Of a DNA stretch of 64,000 bases, positions 13,800 through 23,608 are shown piece by piece. The DNA is from Stomorhina lunata (Eukaryota > Arthropoda > Insecta > Diptera > Rhiniidae): positions 41,712,580-41,776,579 of the forward strand of contig OW121741.1 in assembly GCA_933228675.1 (NCBI GenBank), in the 5' to 3' direction. Every line of letters begins with the position of its first letter. Within the stretch, counting starts at the first letter, position 1. The notes beneath the pieces were generated by a model. That model saw nothing but the letters and a program-made list of their open reading frames with translations, was not told the origin of the DNA and did no database searches. A program made the translations under genes and the position numbers.

Positions 13800-14428
13800 T
13801 CATGGAAAAATAACCACATACGGACACCACCACGAGATAGAGGATCAAAAAAAAGAAGACACGTGTCTTTCAGTTTTGTCAAATGTCCTCCCCTTTTTTG
13901 TGGGCGGGGCCCTGAAGATTTTGGGCCTCTTTGCCTTTTTTGCAAAAAAGTGGTCATCTTCTCAGGCTCATATCTTCCAAACCGTTAGGAATTTCGATTT
14001 ACTGTTTGAGGCAAAGTTGTAGCCATTGTCATGAGGAATAAAAATTGTGAACGCATTAAATCAAAAAACGCCATCTTAGAAATCAAAATCGCAAAAAACT
14101 AAAAAAAAAACGATTTTTTTAGGCTTTTTTTACATGTTCAGGTTCATACGTAGCAAACCGTTCAAAATTTAAGAAAATAATATATTACAAAAATGTAGCT
14201 AAGACCTCACTTAACAACTTTGTAGAACATACAAACATCCTAGGAATGATCCTTAACACAGTAAGGGTAGCGCTAAGGAAACCATAAAAATTAAAAATTT
14301 CCCAAAAAAATGATATTTTCAATGCTTATTTTTTTTTACTTCAACAATTAAAAATATAACCATATACAAATACAACTACGTGATAAAAGACAAAAAAGAC
14401 CATATATTCTAGTTTTGCCCCAAGTCAA
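13800..14428 (+). repeat. left long terminal inverted repeat of the 3.6-kb transposon
   Basis: Inverted copy of 16787-17415, diverged by substitutions and small indels. It includes the AAACCGTTAGGAATTTCGAT, ATACGTAGCAAACCGTTCAA and CCTAGGAATGATCCTTAACA segments, each found inverted on the right side (the middle one with one mismatch). Confidence 0.85.
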
Positions 14429-14870
14429 GGAGTTTTTTCAGAGGCCCCCAAAGATTTGAGGTCTTGGTGTCATTAAAAAAGTAATCATTTTCTCAGGCGC
14501 ATATTTTGCAAACCGAGTGGAATTTTCATTTTCTCTTTAAGGCAAAGATATTGTATAACCCTTGTAAAGAACAAAAATTGTGAACACATAAAATGAAAAA
14601 AACGTCATTTAAAAAAATCAATTTTTTTACCTTTTTTCCCATGTTTAAGTCCATACGTAGCAAACCGTTCGAAATTCAAGAAAACAATAAGCTACAAAAA
14701 TGTACATAAGATCTAATTAAACAACTTTTTAGAACATTCAATTTCTAATACAAAAATAATTTAATTTCATTTGATTTAATTTCATTTCGTATGTGTAAAA
14801 TTTTTTTATTTTAATTTTTTTTGTTGTTATTTCAACATTAATATACAATGGCATATATCACAAAAATAAG
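14429..14870 (+). repeat. second, direct copy of the inverted-repeat sequence
   Basis: Runs parallel to 13905-14390. The shared phrases are AGTAATCATTTTCTCAGGC, GGCAAAGAT, ATTGTGAACACATAAAATGA and CATACGTAGCAAACCGTTCG, in the same order. So the left end carries two tandem, diverged subterminal units. A matching short echo on the right side is at about 16745-16787 (CGCTACCTAAATGCTGTTAA). Confidence 0.75.
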
Positions 14871-14918
14871 ATAAATAAATATGGAAATAAATAAAATAAA
14901 TAAATATTTGTGTCATGT

Positions 14919-16602
14919 TTATAAAGTTGATGGCCCTGGACTTGTAAATAGCACTCTCTTAAGTTGTGGATCCAATTCGTCGTCCGAATCATCCGAATCT
15001 GACTCTGATTCAGAACTTAGGGTGCGCACGGGTACGTTGCTTCCAGACTGCCCTCCATCATAAGCTTTTTCTTCTTGAAATACTTTATTGACATCATACA
15101 GGGTAATCTTGTGGCTCCACCAACATACCTGAAATAAAAACAAAAATCAAAAAAGGAATACAAAGCAATGCATCAATATATTTGATATTACCTCTCCAAG
15201 CAATGCGTCTAGTTTTTTGCCTTTGTACCGTTTTTCCATGGGCATTGTGGTTTGATGAAACCGTTCTCCTTGCTCATCGGATTCAGTAGACAGTTGCTTC
15301 ATAAAATCGTCAAAATGAAAATGAAGAAAGTGCAGCTTTAATGTCATCGATGCGCCGATTTTCTCAAAATAATACAGCATTTCTTTCACCCATTCTCTTG
15401 CTTCCCGCTCAGCGTCTCGATCCCCTCCCAAGACTCTGGTGCATACACGTTGAAGATAAATCCATGCCATTGAATGATTTTCATCAAGCGCTAACTCAAA
15501 ATTTGTCTTGAAAAGCTTTCTAATGTCTGGGCCATTAAGTACTCCTATCAAACGATAAAAAAAGAAACAGAAAAGAAAAGTAAATATACAATAAGGTGGA
15601 AAATATAGGATTTAGTTTACTACAATACATACCTTTCTTAATTTTGTCATCGCTACGCTTTGGGAAAACACTTTTCAAATAGTCAAATGCATTTGGACAA
15701 TTTATAACAGCCACTTCGATGAATTTTTTAACAATTCCCAATTTAATGTGGAGCGGTGGCAGCAAGATATCATGAGTATTGTCAATCAAAGGTGCATTTT
15801 TCAGTCTATGTTCTTTCATTTGTTCCTCCACATTTCCTCTTGGTGTCCACGAATTACATTCGAATTGATTCAGAGATCGCGAATCCCAATTACAACGAAA
15901 ACAAAAGAATTTGGGAAAGCCGCCTTTATCAATGATCCCTTGCATAATGTTGATGACCTTCAAATCACAGCAAATCTTCCATTTATTTTCGTAGTATTTG
16001 ATTTTTTCCATAATATTTTTCAATGTTTCGTAGTTTTCTTCCATGTTGACACCGATTGCTAGCGGAATGCAAGGTTTTCGGTTCGACATATGCAATAACA
16101 CTGCCTTCAAGCTTGAAACAGAACTATCAATAAATAATCTCCACTCACTAGCGATGTAGTTTATTCCCATTTTTACCACCAAAGCTTTTATATCGTTGCA
16201 GTAAGCGAACGAATTGTCATTATGTAGAGTGTAGAAGTTCTGAAATTCAGCTTGCCGTTTCCGGTATGCCGAAGAGTTAACGTTAGCAAGTGTTAATTTT
16301 CTTTGCTTTAAAAACGCTGTCAAAAATATGGCAAGCCGCTGCGATAATCCCAATATGGCCACAATGAAATCCATTTCCATTTGTGTTATTAGTTGTGGTC
16401 CATCTCTTCCTTGTTGAGGCTCATAATCGGCGTCAAACGGATCTTCATAAGTAACACCACCTTCAGTATTCATTCCTGTAAATTCTGTCCTGAGATCTGT
16501 ACTTGGTGGCCTTGGCGGTACAAAATTTTCAGGTGCAAGCACTGGTAGTGTAGCTGTTGCAGTTGCTTTATAAATTTTATTCTTCTCACCATGTCGATTC
16601 AT
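14919..16602 (-). CDS. three-exon transposase-like gene of unnamed superfamily
   Basis: Exon 1 is 16602-15633, exon 2 is 15544-15192, exon 3 is 15128-14919. The splice sites read AAAG|GTATGT ... TGATAG|GAGT and GAG|GTAATA ... TTTCAG|GTAT, with phases 1 and 0, giving 510 residues with no internal stop. Conserved blocks: SEWRLFIDSSVSSLKAVLLH, NKWKICCDLKVINIMQGI, a Cys pair with WDSR (FCFRCNWDSR), LLPPLHIKLGIVKKFIEV, and LHFLHFHFD with SDEQGERFHQ; then an acidic Ser/Asp tail. I recognise this as an uncharacterised protein abundant in arthropod genomes. The Asp of IDSS, the Asp of CCDLKV (54 residues later) and the Glu of EQGERFH could be a DDE triad, which is a guess. The open frame extends upstream to 16740 without an ATG, so a 5' exon may be missing. 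Confidence 0.75.
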
Positions 16603-16786
16603 TCCACGTGTGTAATTTTTAACCTGTCCATAACCAGGTAAAAAATCAATTTTTAAAAATTTTGTGATCTTGAAGATTAATTTTTTATATGTTGAGAATT
16701 TTTCTTTTTTATGACAAGAGCTAATTTTTGAATTTTTCACTTTTGTCGTTACTTAAGCGCTACCTAAATGCTGTTAAATGGTGGTG

Positions 16787-17415
16787 AATTGGGCCAAAAC
16801 TGGAAGATATGGGCTTTCTTGTCTTTCATCACGTAGCGGTATTTGTACTATTTATGGTTATATTTTTTCTTGTTGAAGTAAAAAAAAACATTAAAAATAA
16901 CATTTCTTCGGGAAATTTTTAATTTTTATGGTTACCTTAGCGCTACCTTTACTGTGTTAAGGATCATTCCTAGGATGTTTGTATGTTCTACAAAGTTTTT
17001 AAGTGAGGTCTTAGCTTTATTTTTGTTGTATATTGTTTTCTTAAATTTTGAACGGTTTGCTACGTAGGAACCTGAACATGTGAAAAAAGCCTAAAAAAAA
17101 TCGATTTTTTTTAGTTTTTTTGCGATTTTGATATTCAAGATGGCGTTTTTTTGATTTTTTGTGTTCACTATTTTTATTCCTCATGACAATAGCTACAACT
17201 TTGTTTCAAAAAGTAAATCAAAATTCCTAACGGTTTGGAAGATATGAGCCTGAGAAGATGACCACTTTATTGCAAAAATGACAAAGAGGCCCAAATTTTT
17301 AAGGCCCCGCCCACAAAAAAGGGGAGGACATTTGACAAAACTGAAAGACACGTGTCTTCTTTTTTTTGATCCTCTATCTCGTGGTAGTGTCCGTATGTGG
17401 TTATTTTTTTTCATG
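16787..17415 (-). repeat. right long terminal inverted repeat of the 3.6-kb transposon
   Basis: Inverted partner of 13800-14428. Open frames inside it (for example on the minus strand at 17193-17414) mirror those in the left copy and are not genes. Confidence 0.85.
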
Positions 17416-17429
17416 TTGCACCGTGTAAT

Positions 17430-19172
17430 GCTAGTTCTTCAATTCCTACTCTTTTAAGGAATGACCAATTATTCACTAACCCGGTTGACAAAGCTAACCT
17501 CTTGGCTGAACTATTTGCAAGTAACTCACACTTGCCGGAAAGCAGTCAACCACTGCCCGAGTCCGAAAGAGTATCTGTTACTATGCCTAGTATATTCTTT
17601 CGAGCACGTGCTGTCAAAAAGATTCTAGCGGATCTGAACACAAATAAGTCTTCTGGGCCGGATGGCATTCCAGCACTGGTCTTGAAGCAGTGCTCTTCGA
17701 CTTTAGCTCGTCCATTGGCTCACCTTTTCAGCACACTATACCATGCTGGTAAATTTCCTATGTGTTGGAAGGTTGCTAATGTAACGCCAATCCCAAAAAA
17801 GGGTGAGGCTAATAACCCTGAAAATTACCGCCCAATAGCAATTTGTTCTGCACTTTCCAAAGTAATGGAATGTATGGTAAACTACCATTTGGTTAAATAT
17901 CTGGAGTCTAATAACTTACTAAGCGACCGGCAGTATGGATTTCGTAGGGGCCGTTCTACGGGGGACTTGCTAGCTTTCTTATCGGAAAAATGGTGTCGTT
18001 CTATTCACCGTTTTGGCGAAAGTAAAGTTGTAGCTTTAGATATCTCCAAGGCGTTCGATAGAGTGTGGCATGATGCACTTCTATCAAAACTTATTGCTTT
18101 TGGGGTCGGTAATAACTTCTCTCGATTTATATCGAGTTTCCTTAGAGATCGCTCTATAAGAGTTGTTATAGATGGGATATCATCCAACGAGTTCAAGATA
18201 AATTCAGGGGTACCGCAAGGCTCCGTTCTTTCTCCTACTCTTTTTCTTATATTTATAAATGACCTTCTATGTCAAACTTTCAATCCTATCTACTCTTTTG
18301 CAGATGATAGCAACATTTGCCATTCATATTCATTCAGCTACAGGCCAAGCCTCTCAAACATTGAGGAAAATAGGCAGAATATGAATGATACTTTAAATTC
18401 AGACCTAATATCAATTTCTGAGTGGGGTCGTATAAATAGGGTTGATTTTAATGCCAGAAAGACGCAATGCTGTACATTAACACACAAACGTATGGCTGAC
18501 AATGTTGCTTCATCTGTTACTATGGGTGGTATAAATATTGAGGAATCAGAAGCTCTTGATGTTCTGGGCATGAAAATACAGTGTGATGTCCGTTGGACTC
18601 AACATATTTTTCAAGTGTCGAAGGAAGCATTCAAGTGTCTAGGTTTTCTAAAACGGTGTAAGACATACTTCACTCCATCTGATCTCCTGACTATTTATAC
18701 CACCTTTATCCGGCCAAAAATGGAATACAACTCTCATGTATGGGCCGGTGCTCCAAAGTCTATTTTGGAGTTACTCGACCGTGTACAGGAGAGGGCGAAG
18801 GTGCTTATTGGTGACAGTAGGGTAGCCAGCTCCATTGACTCACTAGAACATCGTCGCAATGTGGGTTGTGTTTCACTGTTCTATCGATACTACAATGGCA
18901 TGTGTTCTAATGAAATCAGGGACCTTGTTCCCGAAACCCGAACTTTTGCACGCAGTACTCGTATGTCCTCAAGGATTCATCCATTTGTTGTCGATTGGCC
19001 AGTGGATCGCACAACGCATTATAGAGAAAACTCGTTCTTTAGCCGTACTGTCCGTATGTGGAATAAACTTCCCTCAGAAATCTTTCCGCTCATCTATGAC
19101 ATCAAAAAATTTAAATCAAATGTCCACAAACACTACTCCCTCTTTCCTCCTTCCTATAACCTTTTTTCCTAG
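17430..19172 (+). CDS. ORF2 part 2: reverse transcriptase of non-LTR retrotransposon
   Basis: Continues the frame of 12619-13791 after removal of the insert (the joint reads VCN|ASSSIP). 580 residues and a stop. The reverse transcriptase motifs are in order: NKSSGPDGIPALVLKQ, NPENYRPIAICSALSK, RQYGFRRGRSTGDLLAFL, VALDISKAFDRVWHDAL, NSGVPQGSVLSPTLF, and the catalytic box FADDSN (FADD in place of YADD). A C-terminal region follows with YNSHVWAGAP and WPVDRTTHYRENSFFSRT. No RNase H domain is visible, as in Jockey and CR1 relatives. By itself the fragment lacks a start codon. Confidence 0.9.
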   Translation, partial: ASSSIPTLLRNDQLFTNPVDKANLLAELFASNSHLPESSQPLPESERVSVTMPSIFFRARAVKKILADLNTNKSSGPDGIPALVLKQCSSTLARPLAHLFSTLYHAGKFPMCWKVANVTPIPKKGEANNPENYRPIAICSALSKVMECMVNYHLVKYLESNNLLSDRQYGFRRGRSTGDLLAFLSEKWCRSIHRFGESKVVALDISKAFDRVWHDALLSKLIAFGVGNNFSRFISSFLRDRSIRVVIDGISSNEFKINSGVPQGSVLSPTLFLIFINDLLCQTFNPIYSFADDSNICHSYSFSYRPSLSNIEENRQNMNDTLNSDLISISEWGRINRVDFNARKTQCCTLTHKRMADNVASSVTMGGINIEESEALDVLGMKIQCDVRWTQHIFQVSKEAFKCLGFLKRCKTYFTPSDLLTIYTTFIRPKMEYNSHVWAGAPKSILELLDRVQERAKVLIGDSRVASSIDSLEHRRNVGCVSLFYRYYNGMCSNEIRDLVPETRTFARSTRMSSRIHPFVVDWPVDRTTHYRENSFFSRTVRMWNKLPSEIFPLIYDIKKFKSNVHKHYSLFPPSYNLFS

Positions 19173-19334
19173 TTCCATCACAATGCAATGCATACGTAGG
19201 GGTCATCCCCTGAGTGTTGGTCAAATATAAAAAAAAAAAAAAAAAGACGGGCATTAAAATTCCATATTTACTATAAAAATCTTGGAAAATTGTCTTATTT
19301 CGAGAGAAGATGTTATGTCAAAATTCCACAGATA

Positions 19335-19652
19335 TTAATGAAAACCAGCTAAATCCATTTTTAAAGTAAACTGAGTTTTTGATGCCATGTGGTAGAGATA
19401 TTGACCAGCATAAGAGTTTTATTTAATTTGAGCCTTAAAGTGTGAAAAGATTCGATAAGAAAAACTGCTAAATCCACCAGTAGAAAATGTTTGTAAGAAA
19501 TGCTGCTAAATACAGTACAACGAACTATATATTTGTTTTTGAAATCTAGAAAAATATAAAACATAATTTTGAAACATAATAAGTTTAAGAAAAGACAAAT
19601 GTCGGTAAAATTTGCTTAAAATGAGTTAGCAGGTTTGCATATTAAGCTGACG
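19335..19652. repeat. short MITE-like repeat with inverted ends
   Basis: Left end ATTAATGAAAACCAGCTAAA and right end AGCAGGTTTGCATATTAAGC are inverted, imperfect copies of each other. The interior is non-coding, about 320 bp. The left half matches 8984-9170. TTAA occurs at both ends (19335-19338 and about 19640-19643). Confidence 0.55.
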
Positions 19653-19815
19653 ATATGTATTCTTTACACATTTCAATTCTGTTACTTTAATAACTTTGAA
19701 ATTTGGGTCAAACCCAACATCAAAGTTTCGGTAGGTTGTGGTAGCCGGATATTAAAATCAATTAGTAAAGGACTCTTTACCCAAGCACTTACTAAAATTA
19801 GTAACCAATGCATAT

Positions 19816-20293
19816 TTATACCCTTCACCACCATAGGTGGAAGGGTATATTAGGTTTGTGCTGATGTTTGTAACGCATACATGAGACCCACCTTTTAGTA
19901 TACCAATCGGCTTAGAATCACTCCCTGAGTTGTTTTAATGACGTCCGTCCGGCTGGCTGGCCGGTTATCCATGTAAGCTTGTTATCATTGTACTACAGGT
20001 CATAACTTTAAAGATAATTTGATGAAATTAGGTACAGGCTCATATTTTGGTCCATGGACGATGCCTATACTTTTTGAGCAAAATCGGACCACTATTTCGG
20101 GTACCTCCCATAGGGATGCTTCCCTGAAATAGAGTTTTTGGACCTTTACAGCCACAAATTTACGTGTATTTTAATAATATTCAGCACAATTATTGCCTAT
20201 GATTACCTTAATCAGTGTACCTAATTTTGTAGGAGTCGACCCATATTTGATCACACCTCCCATACAAAACACATTCTTAACAGACGTTTACAT
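19816..20293 (-). repeat. mini-me/DINE-1-like repeat (copy 2, truncated)
   Basis: Reverse orientation relative to the copy at 49122-49915. It starts TACCCTTCACCACCATAGG and carries a degenerate GTCCGTCCGGCTGGCTGGCC tetranucleotide core. The hairpin end (GTCGG...CCGAC) is missing, cut where the next non-LTR element begins. Confidence 0.65.
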
Positions 20294-20349
20294 AGACATA
20301 AAAGCACAAAAACGTTAATAACTCTAAAAACAAATGTCCAAGATTTAAA

Positions 20350-20547
20350 TTCACCTAAACTTACCTTTAAGAATAACTCCATAAAGATCTTTTATCACAA
20401 TGTTTCCGGAATGAGAACCAAATCTTCCAGCTTCAACCTTTTTAATTGATCAACATGATTACGATGTAATAATAATCACCGAAACCTGGCTAAATGCTGA
20501 TTTCTATAGTGAAGAATTTTTTAAAGCCCAGAATTATGTGGTATATC
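20350..20547 (+). pseudogene. endonuclease N-terminus of the split non-LTR element
   Basis: Reads IKIFYHNVSGMRTKSSSFN, then after a frameshift near 20452 DQHDYDVIIITETWLNADFY, the start of an AP-type endonuclease with the acidic ETW box. It joins in frame to 21177 (VVY|RKDRDAV) when the MITE and one copy of its duplication are removed. Confidence 0.75.
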
Positions 20548-21168
20548 TAGGGTTGCCAGTCAGGCTGGATTCGACTGGATTGTCCAGCTTTTTTAATGCT
20601 TGTCCAGTGTCAAACTAAAATTAAATTTGTCCAGCCAGTTGGCAAGTGTGATTCTACGTTTGAATTTTAAACTTATGTCGTTAATTATGTTGACGGTGGT
20701 AAAAAGGTAAACAAATTCTTTAACAATCTCGAAGCTATAGTTCTAAACGATCACATGCGGTCCAATTCTTAAGGATTGCCTGCTTGCAGAAACCAGCAGT
20801 TTTGTTTTGATTCATTGACAACTAGACCCATTTTATTACATTCCTTCCGATACTTGAAAAGGCGGCAGTCGAATCGCGAAATGCGCGTCCTTCCCATGAT
20901 ATCAATGTCATCGACAAACGCAAGTAGAATGTGTTTTCTGTTGAAAATTGTTTCAGATGCATTAGCTGCAGCATCTCCGACCGTTTTCATTTTCTCTCGA
21001 TATCGCTGAGGTTAATTACGGTTTATTCGGTTTATCACAAAATTGAAAGATTCATCGAAGCAAATTATTAAAGCAAGTTTTTTATCATTAATGTCCAGCT
21101 AATTTTTGTGTTGTCAAGCTTTTTTTCCTTATGTCCAGCTTTTTCAGGATTTGTGTCTGGCAACCCTA
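20548..21168. mobile_element. 621-bp hAT-like MITE carrying a reverse-transcriptase scrap
   Basis: Terminal inverted repeats TAGGGTTGCCAG / CTGGCAACCCTA, flanked by the exact 8-bp duplication GGTATATC (20540-20547 and 21169-21176). The 8-bp target size and TAGGG terminus fit hAT. TTGTCCAG-like motifs recur just inside both ends. The middle holds a minus-strand piece of a reverse transcriptase gene, so the element has picked up foreign coding DNA. Confidence 0.85.
20769..21000 (-). pseudogene. captured RTE-type reverse transcriptase fragment
   Basis: The minus-strand translation gives LLAFVDDIDIMGRTR followed by KMGLVVNESKQNCWF. This is the catalytic box (FVDD here) and the following helix of an RTE-type reverse transcriptase. 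Only about 70 residues remain, without either flank of the domain. It lies wholly within the MITE. Confidence 0.7.
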
Positions 21169-21176
21169 GGTATATC

Positions 21177-22052
21177 GTAAAGACAGAGATGCAGTTAGAA
21201 CTGGTATGTCTAAAGGTGGTGGTGTATTAATTGCTGTTAGAAAATCACTGTGTTCCAGATTCATTCCACTTCATAATAATGATACAATTCTTGATCAACT
21301 GTGTGTTTCTGTAAAAAGTAGATCATATGATCTAATTTTTTGTGTGTCGTATATTCCTCATAAAAGCTCTGAAGATGTGTATGCAGCTCATGCGCTTAAT
21401 ATTTCGTACCTTTCCGAACTCTGTAAGCCTGAAGATCGTTTTTGTGTTTTGGGAGACTTTAATTTATCGGACGTAATCTGGTCAGAAATACCTAATTCTA
21501 ATTTATTCCTTCCATGTAACGTTAATAAAACCTATGAAATATGTTTATTAGATACAATTTTTAGCCTTGACATGATTCAAATTAATAATATTTTAAATAA
21601 GTTGCTTAAATTTCTGGATTTGATTTTTATTAGCCCTGATTTAAATTTTTCAATTTCTAAAGGTGCCTTCCCTATTTCTCCTCCCACACTTCATCACTTT
21701 GGTATGGAAGTAGAAATAGAATTCTATGAGTATTTCTGCAATAATCATAATACACAGAATACACGTTACAATTATTTCAGTTGTGACTTTAACTTACTAA
21801 ATTCTTTACTTTTTAATGTTAATTGGCCTAATTTGTTAACTTCTGAAATTGTCTCAATCGACTACGATGTATTTTTGTCTTATTTCTTAAAATTGTTTCT
21901 TGAAAATATTAGCTTATCAAATCCGAAAGTTTATAAAATCCCTTGGTATACTAATGGTCTAAAAAAACTAAAAAATTTAAGAAATAAATATTATAAAAAG
22001 TTTAAATTTTCTAACATTAATGATGATTATCAAAAATATCGACATTATTAAC
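21177..22052 (+). pseudogene. endonuclease domain of the split non-LTR element
   Basis: Continues from 20547 and is open to the TAA at 22050-22052. Motifs: GGGVLIAVRKSLCSRF, the catalytic GDFNLSDVIWSE, LDLIFISPDL, and a degenerate histidine box (LHHFGMEVEI where SDH is expected). A basic linker follows with IPWYTNGLKKLKNLRNKYY. The loss of SDH and the stop at the end show decay. The reverse transcriptase half resumes at 32225. Confidence 0.8.
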
Positions 22053-22095
22053 GTGAATTCAATTACTTAAATCTTATATTCTTAAACGAGCAATA

Positions 22096-22186
<91 letters not shown>

Positions 22187-23334
22187 ACTATCTCGAAAAC
22201 GGCTCTAACGATTTTGATAAAATTTGGACAGTGGGTATCTTCTTTGATGTATAGGTCGAAGAAGAAGGGACTTTTGGAACCTTTGCCTCTAAGAGGGTAA
22301 AAACAGGTAAAAAGGGGAAAAAATCGAAAACACTATATCTCCTTAAGTAATAGGTATAGAAACAAAATTTAAATTACGTTTTAAACAGCTATGAAAATAA
22401 ACGGACAGGTGTTTGGTACTTTTTTGAAACTATGTCCGATAAGGGGTAAAAAAGGGTGAAAATAGTTTTTTTGGTACCTTTTTAACCCACTCTTATATTT
22501 TAAACTAAGGAATATAGAAAGAAACTTTGTACTGCAATCAATAGATGTGAAAGAACACGTATTTGGTACTTTTTTGATTTTGTGGCCAAAATGTGTAAAA
22601 AAGGGATAAACTGATAACTTAACATCTACAAAAGTAATATGAATAGGAAAATTATGTTAACTGCTTTCTAATAAAATGTACCGAATTCAATTGGTACCAA
22701 AGAAGTACCAATTATGCATATGGAACTTTTTCAAATTAGGGGATAAAAAGGGGAAAAAATTAGTAATGTTATAACTTTAAAACAAATGAATGTTTGTCTG
22801 TATGTATGTTCTTTATAGAATAGTAAACTGTAAATTTGATCATGTTATGCTCTTTAGCAAAGATGTTGCGGATAAGCCGGCGGAGGTTTTTAAGTTGGTA
22901 AACCGAATTTCCGACAGGTGGCGCCATTGAAAATTACTAAAAATTAATTAAATCGTAAACTATACATTTGATCATACTATGTTCTTTTGCAAAGTTGTAG
23001 CGCATGAGCCGGCGAATGCTTTTTAATTGGTGTGAATAATTTCCGACAGGTGGCGCTACTGAAAATTACTTAAAGTCAATTTAATCGTAAGCTGTACATA
23101 TAATCACGCTATAGTCTTTAGCAATGTTGTTGCACATGAGCTGTACATATAATCATGCTATAATCTTTAGCAATGTTGTTGCACATGAGCCGACGAAGGT
23201 TTCTTAGTTGGTATGAAGAAATTTCAACAGGTGGCGCCACTGAAATTTACTTAAAGTCAATTTAATCGTAAACTGTTCATTTAATCATGCTATAATTTTT
23301 AGCAAAGTTATTGCGGATAATCCGACGAAGGTTT

Positions 23335-23608
23335 TGTTTACGCGCATAGTGTAAAAGGCCACCTGTCAAATTATTGTTCAGTGGCCTTTTCTATGTTTTC
23401 CTTTGGCGCACATTAATCCGCTCTTTTTCTATTATTACATATTGTCAAATTACTTACTCTTGTAAACCCAACCCGAACGGTACGTAATTACCAAAATAAC
23501 CCGAAAAGATTAAATAAATCTATAAATAATATTATTTGAATTCAACCCCCTAATACTCTGTGTTTTTTATTTCCTATATTTTTCTTGGTTTAAATATTCC
23601 GGAGAACA
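23335..23608 (+). repeat. 5' LTR of the BEL element
   Basis: 274 bp with TGTT...AACA ends. A TATA-like TATAAATAAT is at about 23521 and an AATAAA signal at about 23513. The promoter is expected here, but start and poly(A) sites are not visible from sequence alone. Confidence 0.93.

Larger units (their letters stand above)
13792..17422 (-). mobile_element. 3.6-kb DNA transposon with long inverted repeats and a spliced gene
   Basis: Bounded by the direct repeat GTGTAAT (with the preceding base, 7 of 8 match). The two ends are inverted copies of each other for about 630 bases (13800-14428 against 16787-17415). For example, AACCACATACGGACAC near 13813 is inverted at 17390, and ACGTGATAAAAGACAAAAAA near 14380 is inverted, with mismatches, near 16835. 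The outermost 8-12 bases differ between ends. Inside, on the minus strand, is a three-exon gene. The 7-8 bp duplication would suit hAT, P or Mutator-like elements, but the protein resembles none that I know, so the superfamily is open. Confidence 0.85.
11945..19245 (+). mobile_element. non-LTR retrotransposon (CR1/Jockey group), split by a DNA transposon
   Basis: A long element ending in an A-rich tail at about 19228-19245. Its ORF2 is in two blocks, 12619-13791 (endonuclease) and 17430-19172 (reverse transcriptase). The 3.6-kb insert between them is bracketed by the 7-bp direct repeat GTGTAAT (13785-13791 and 17423-17429). Joining the blocks across one copy of the repeat keeps a single frame of 971 codons (970 residues plus the stop) with no internal stop, so the retrotransposon was still coding-competent, or nearly so, when the DNA transposon landed. 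Fragments of the same family are at 1351-1645 and 50100-50452. Confidence 0.85.
9848..19334 (-). mobile_element. TTAA-flanked DNA transposon, deleted inside and interrupted by a retrotransposon
   Basis: TTAA at 9844-9847 is followed by TATCTGTGGACTTTTGACA, and the inverse GTCAAAATTCCACAGATA ends at 19334 before TTAA at 19335-19338. The inverted repeats continue for about 33 bases with few mismatches. Subtracting the non-LTR element (about 11945-19245) leaves roughly 2.2 kb holding a broken transposase-like gene at 10410-11477. TTAA targets are used by the piggyBac and Kolobok groups, and I cannot choose between them. Several copies of an AAGACGTTTTGTCAAA-like motif crowd both subterminal regions. 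Confidence 0.65.

Noticed and set aside
13760..13957. Small minus-strand frame at the left transposon end (and its partner at 17193-17414)
   Set aside because: The two are mirror copies within the long inverted repeats and cross the insertion boundary, so they are by-products.
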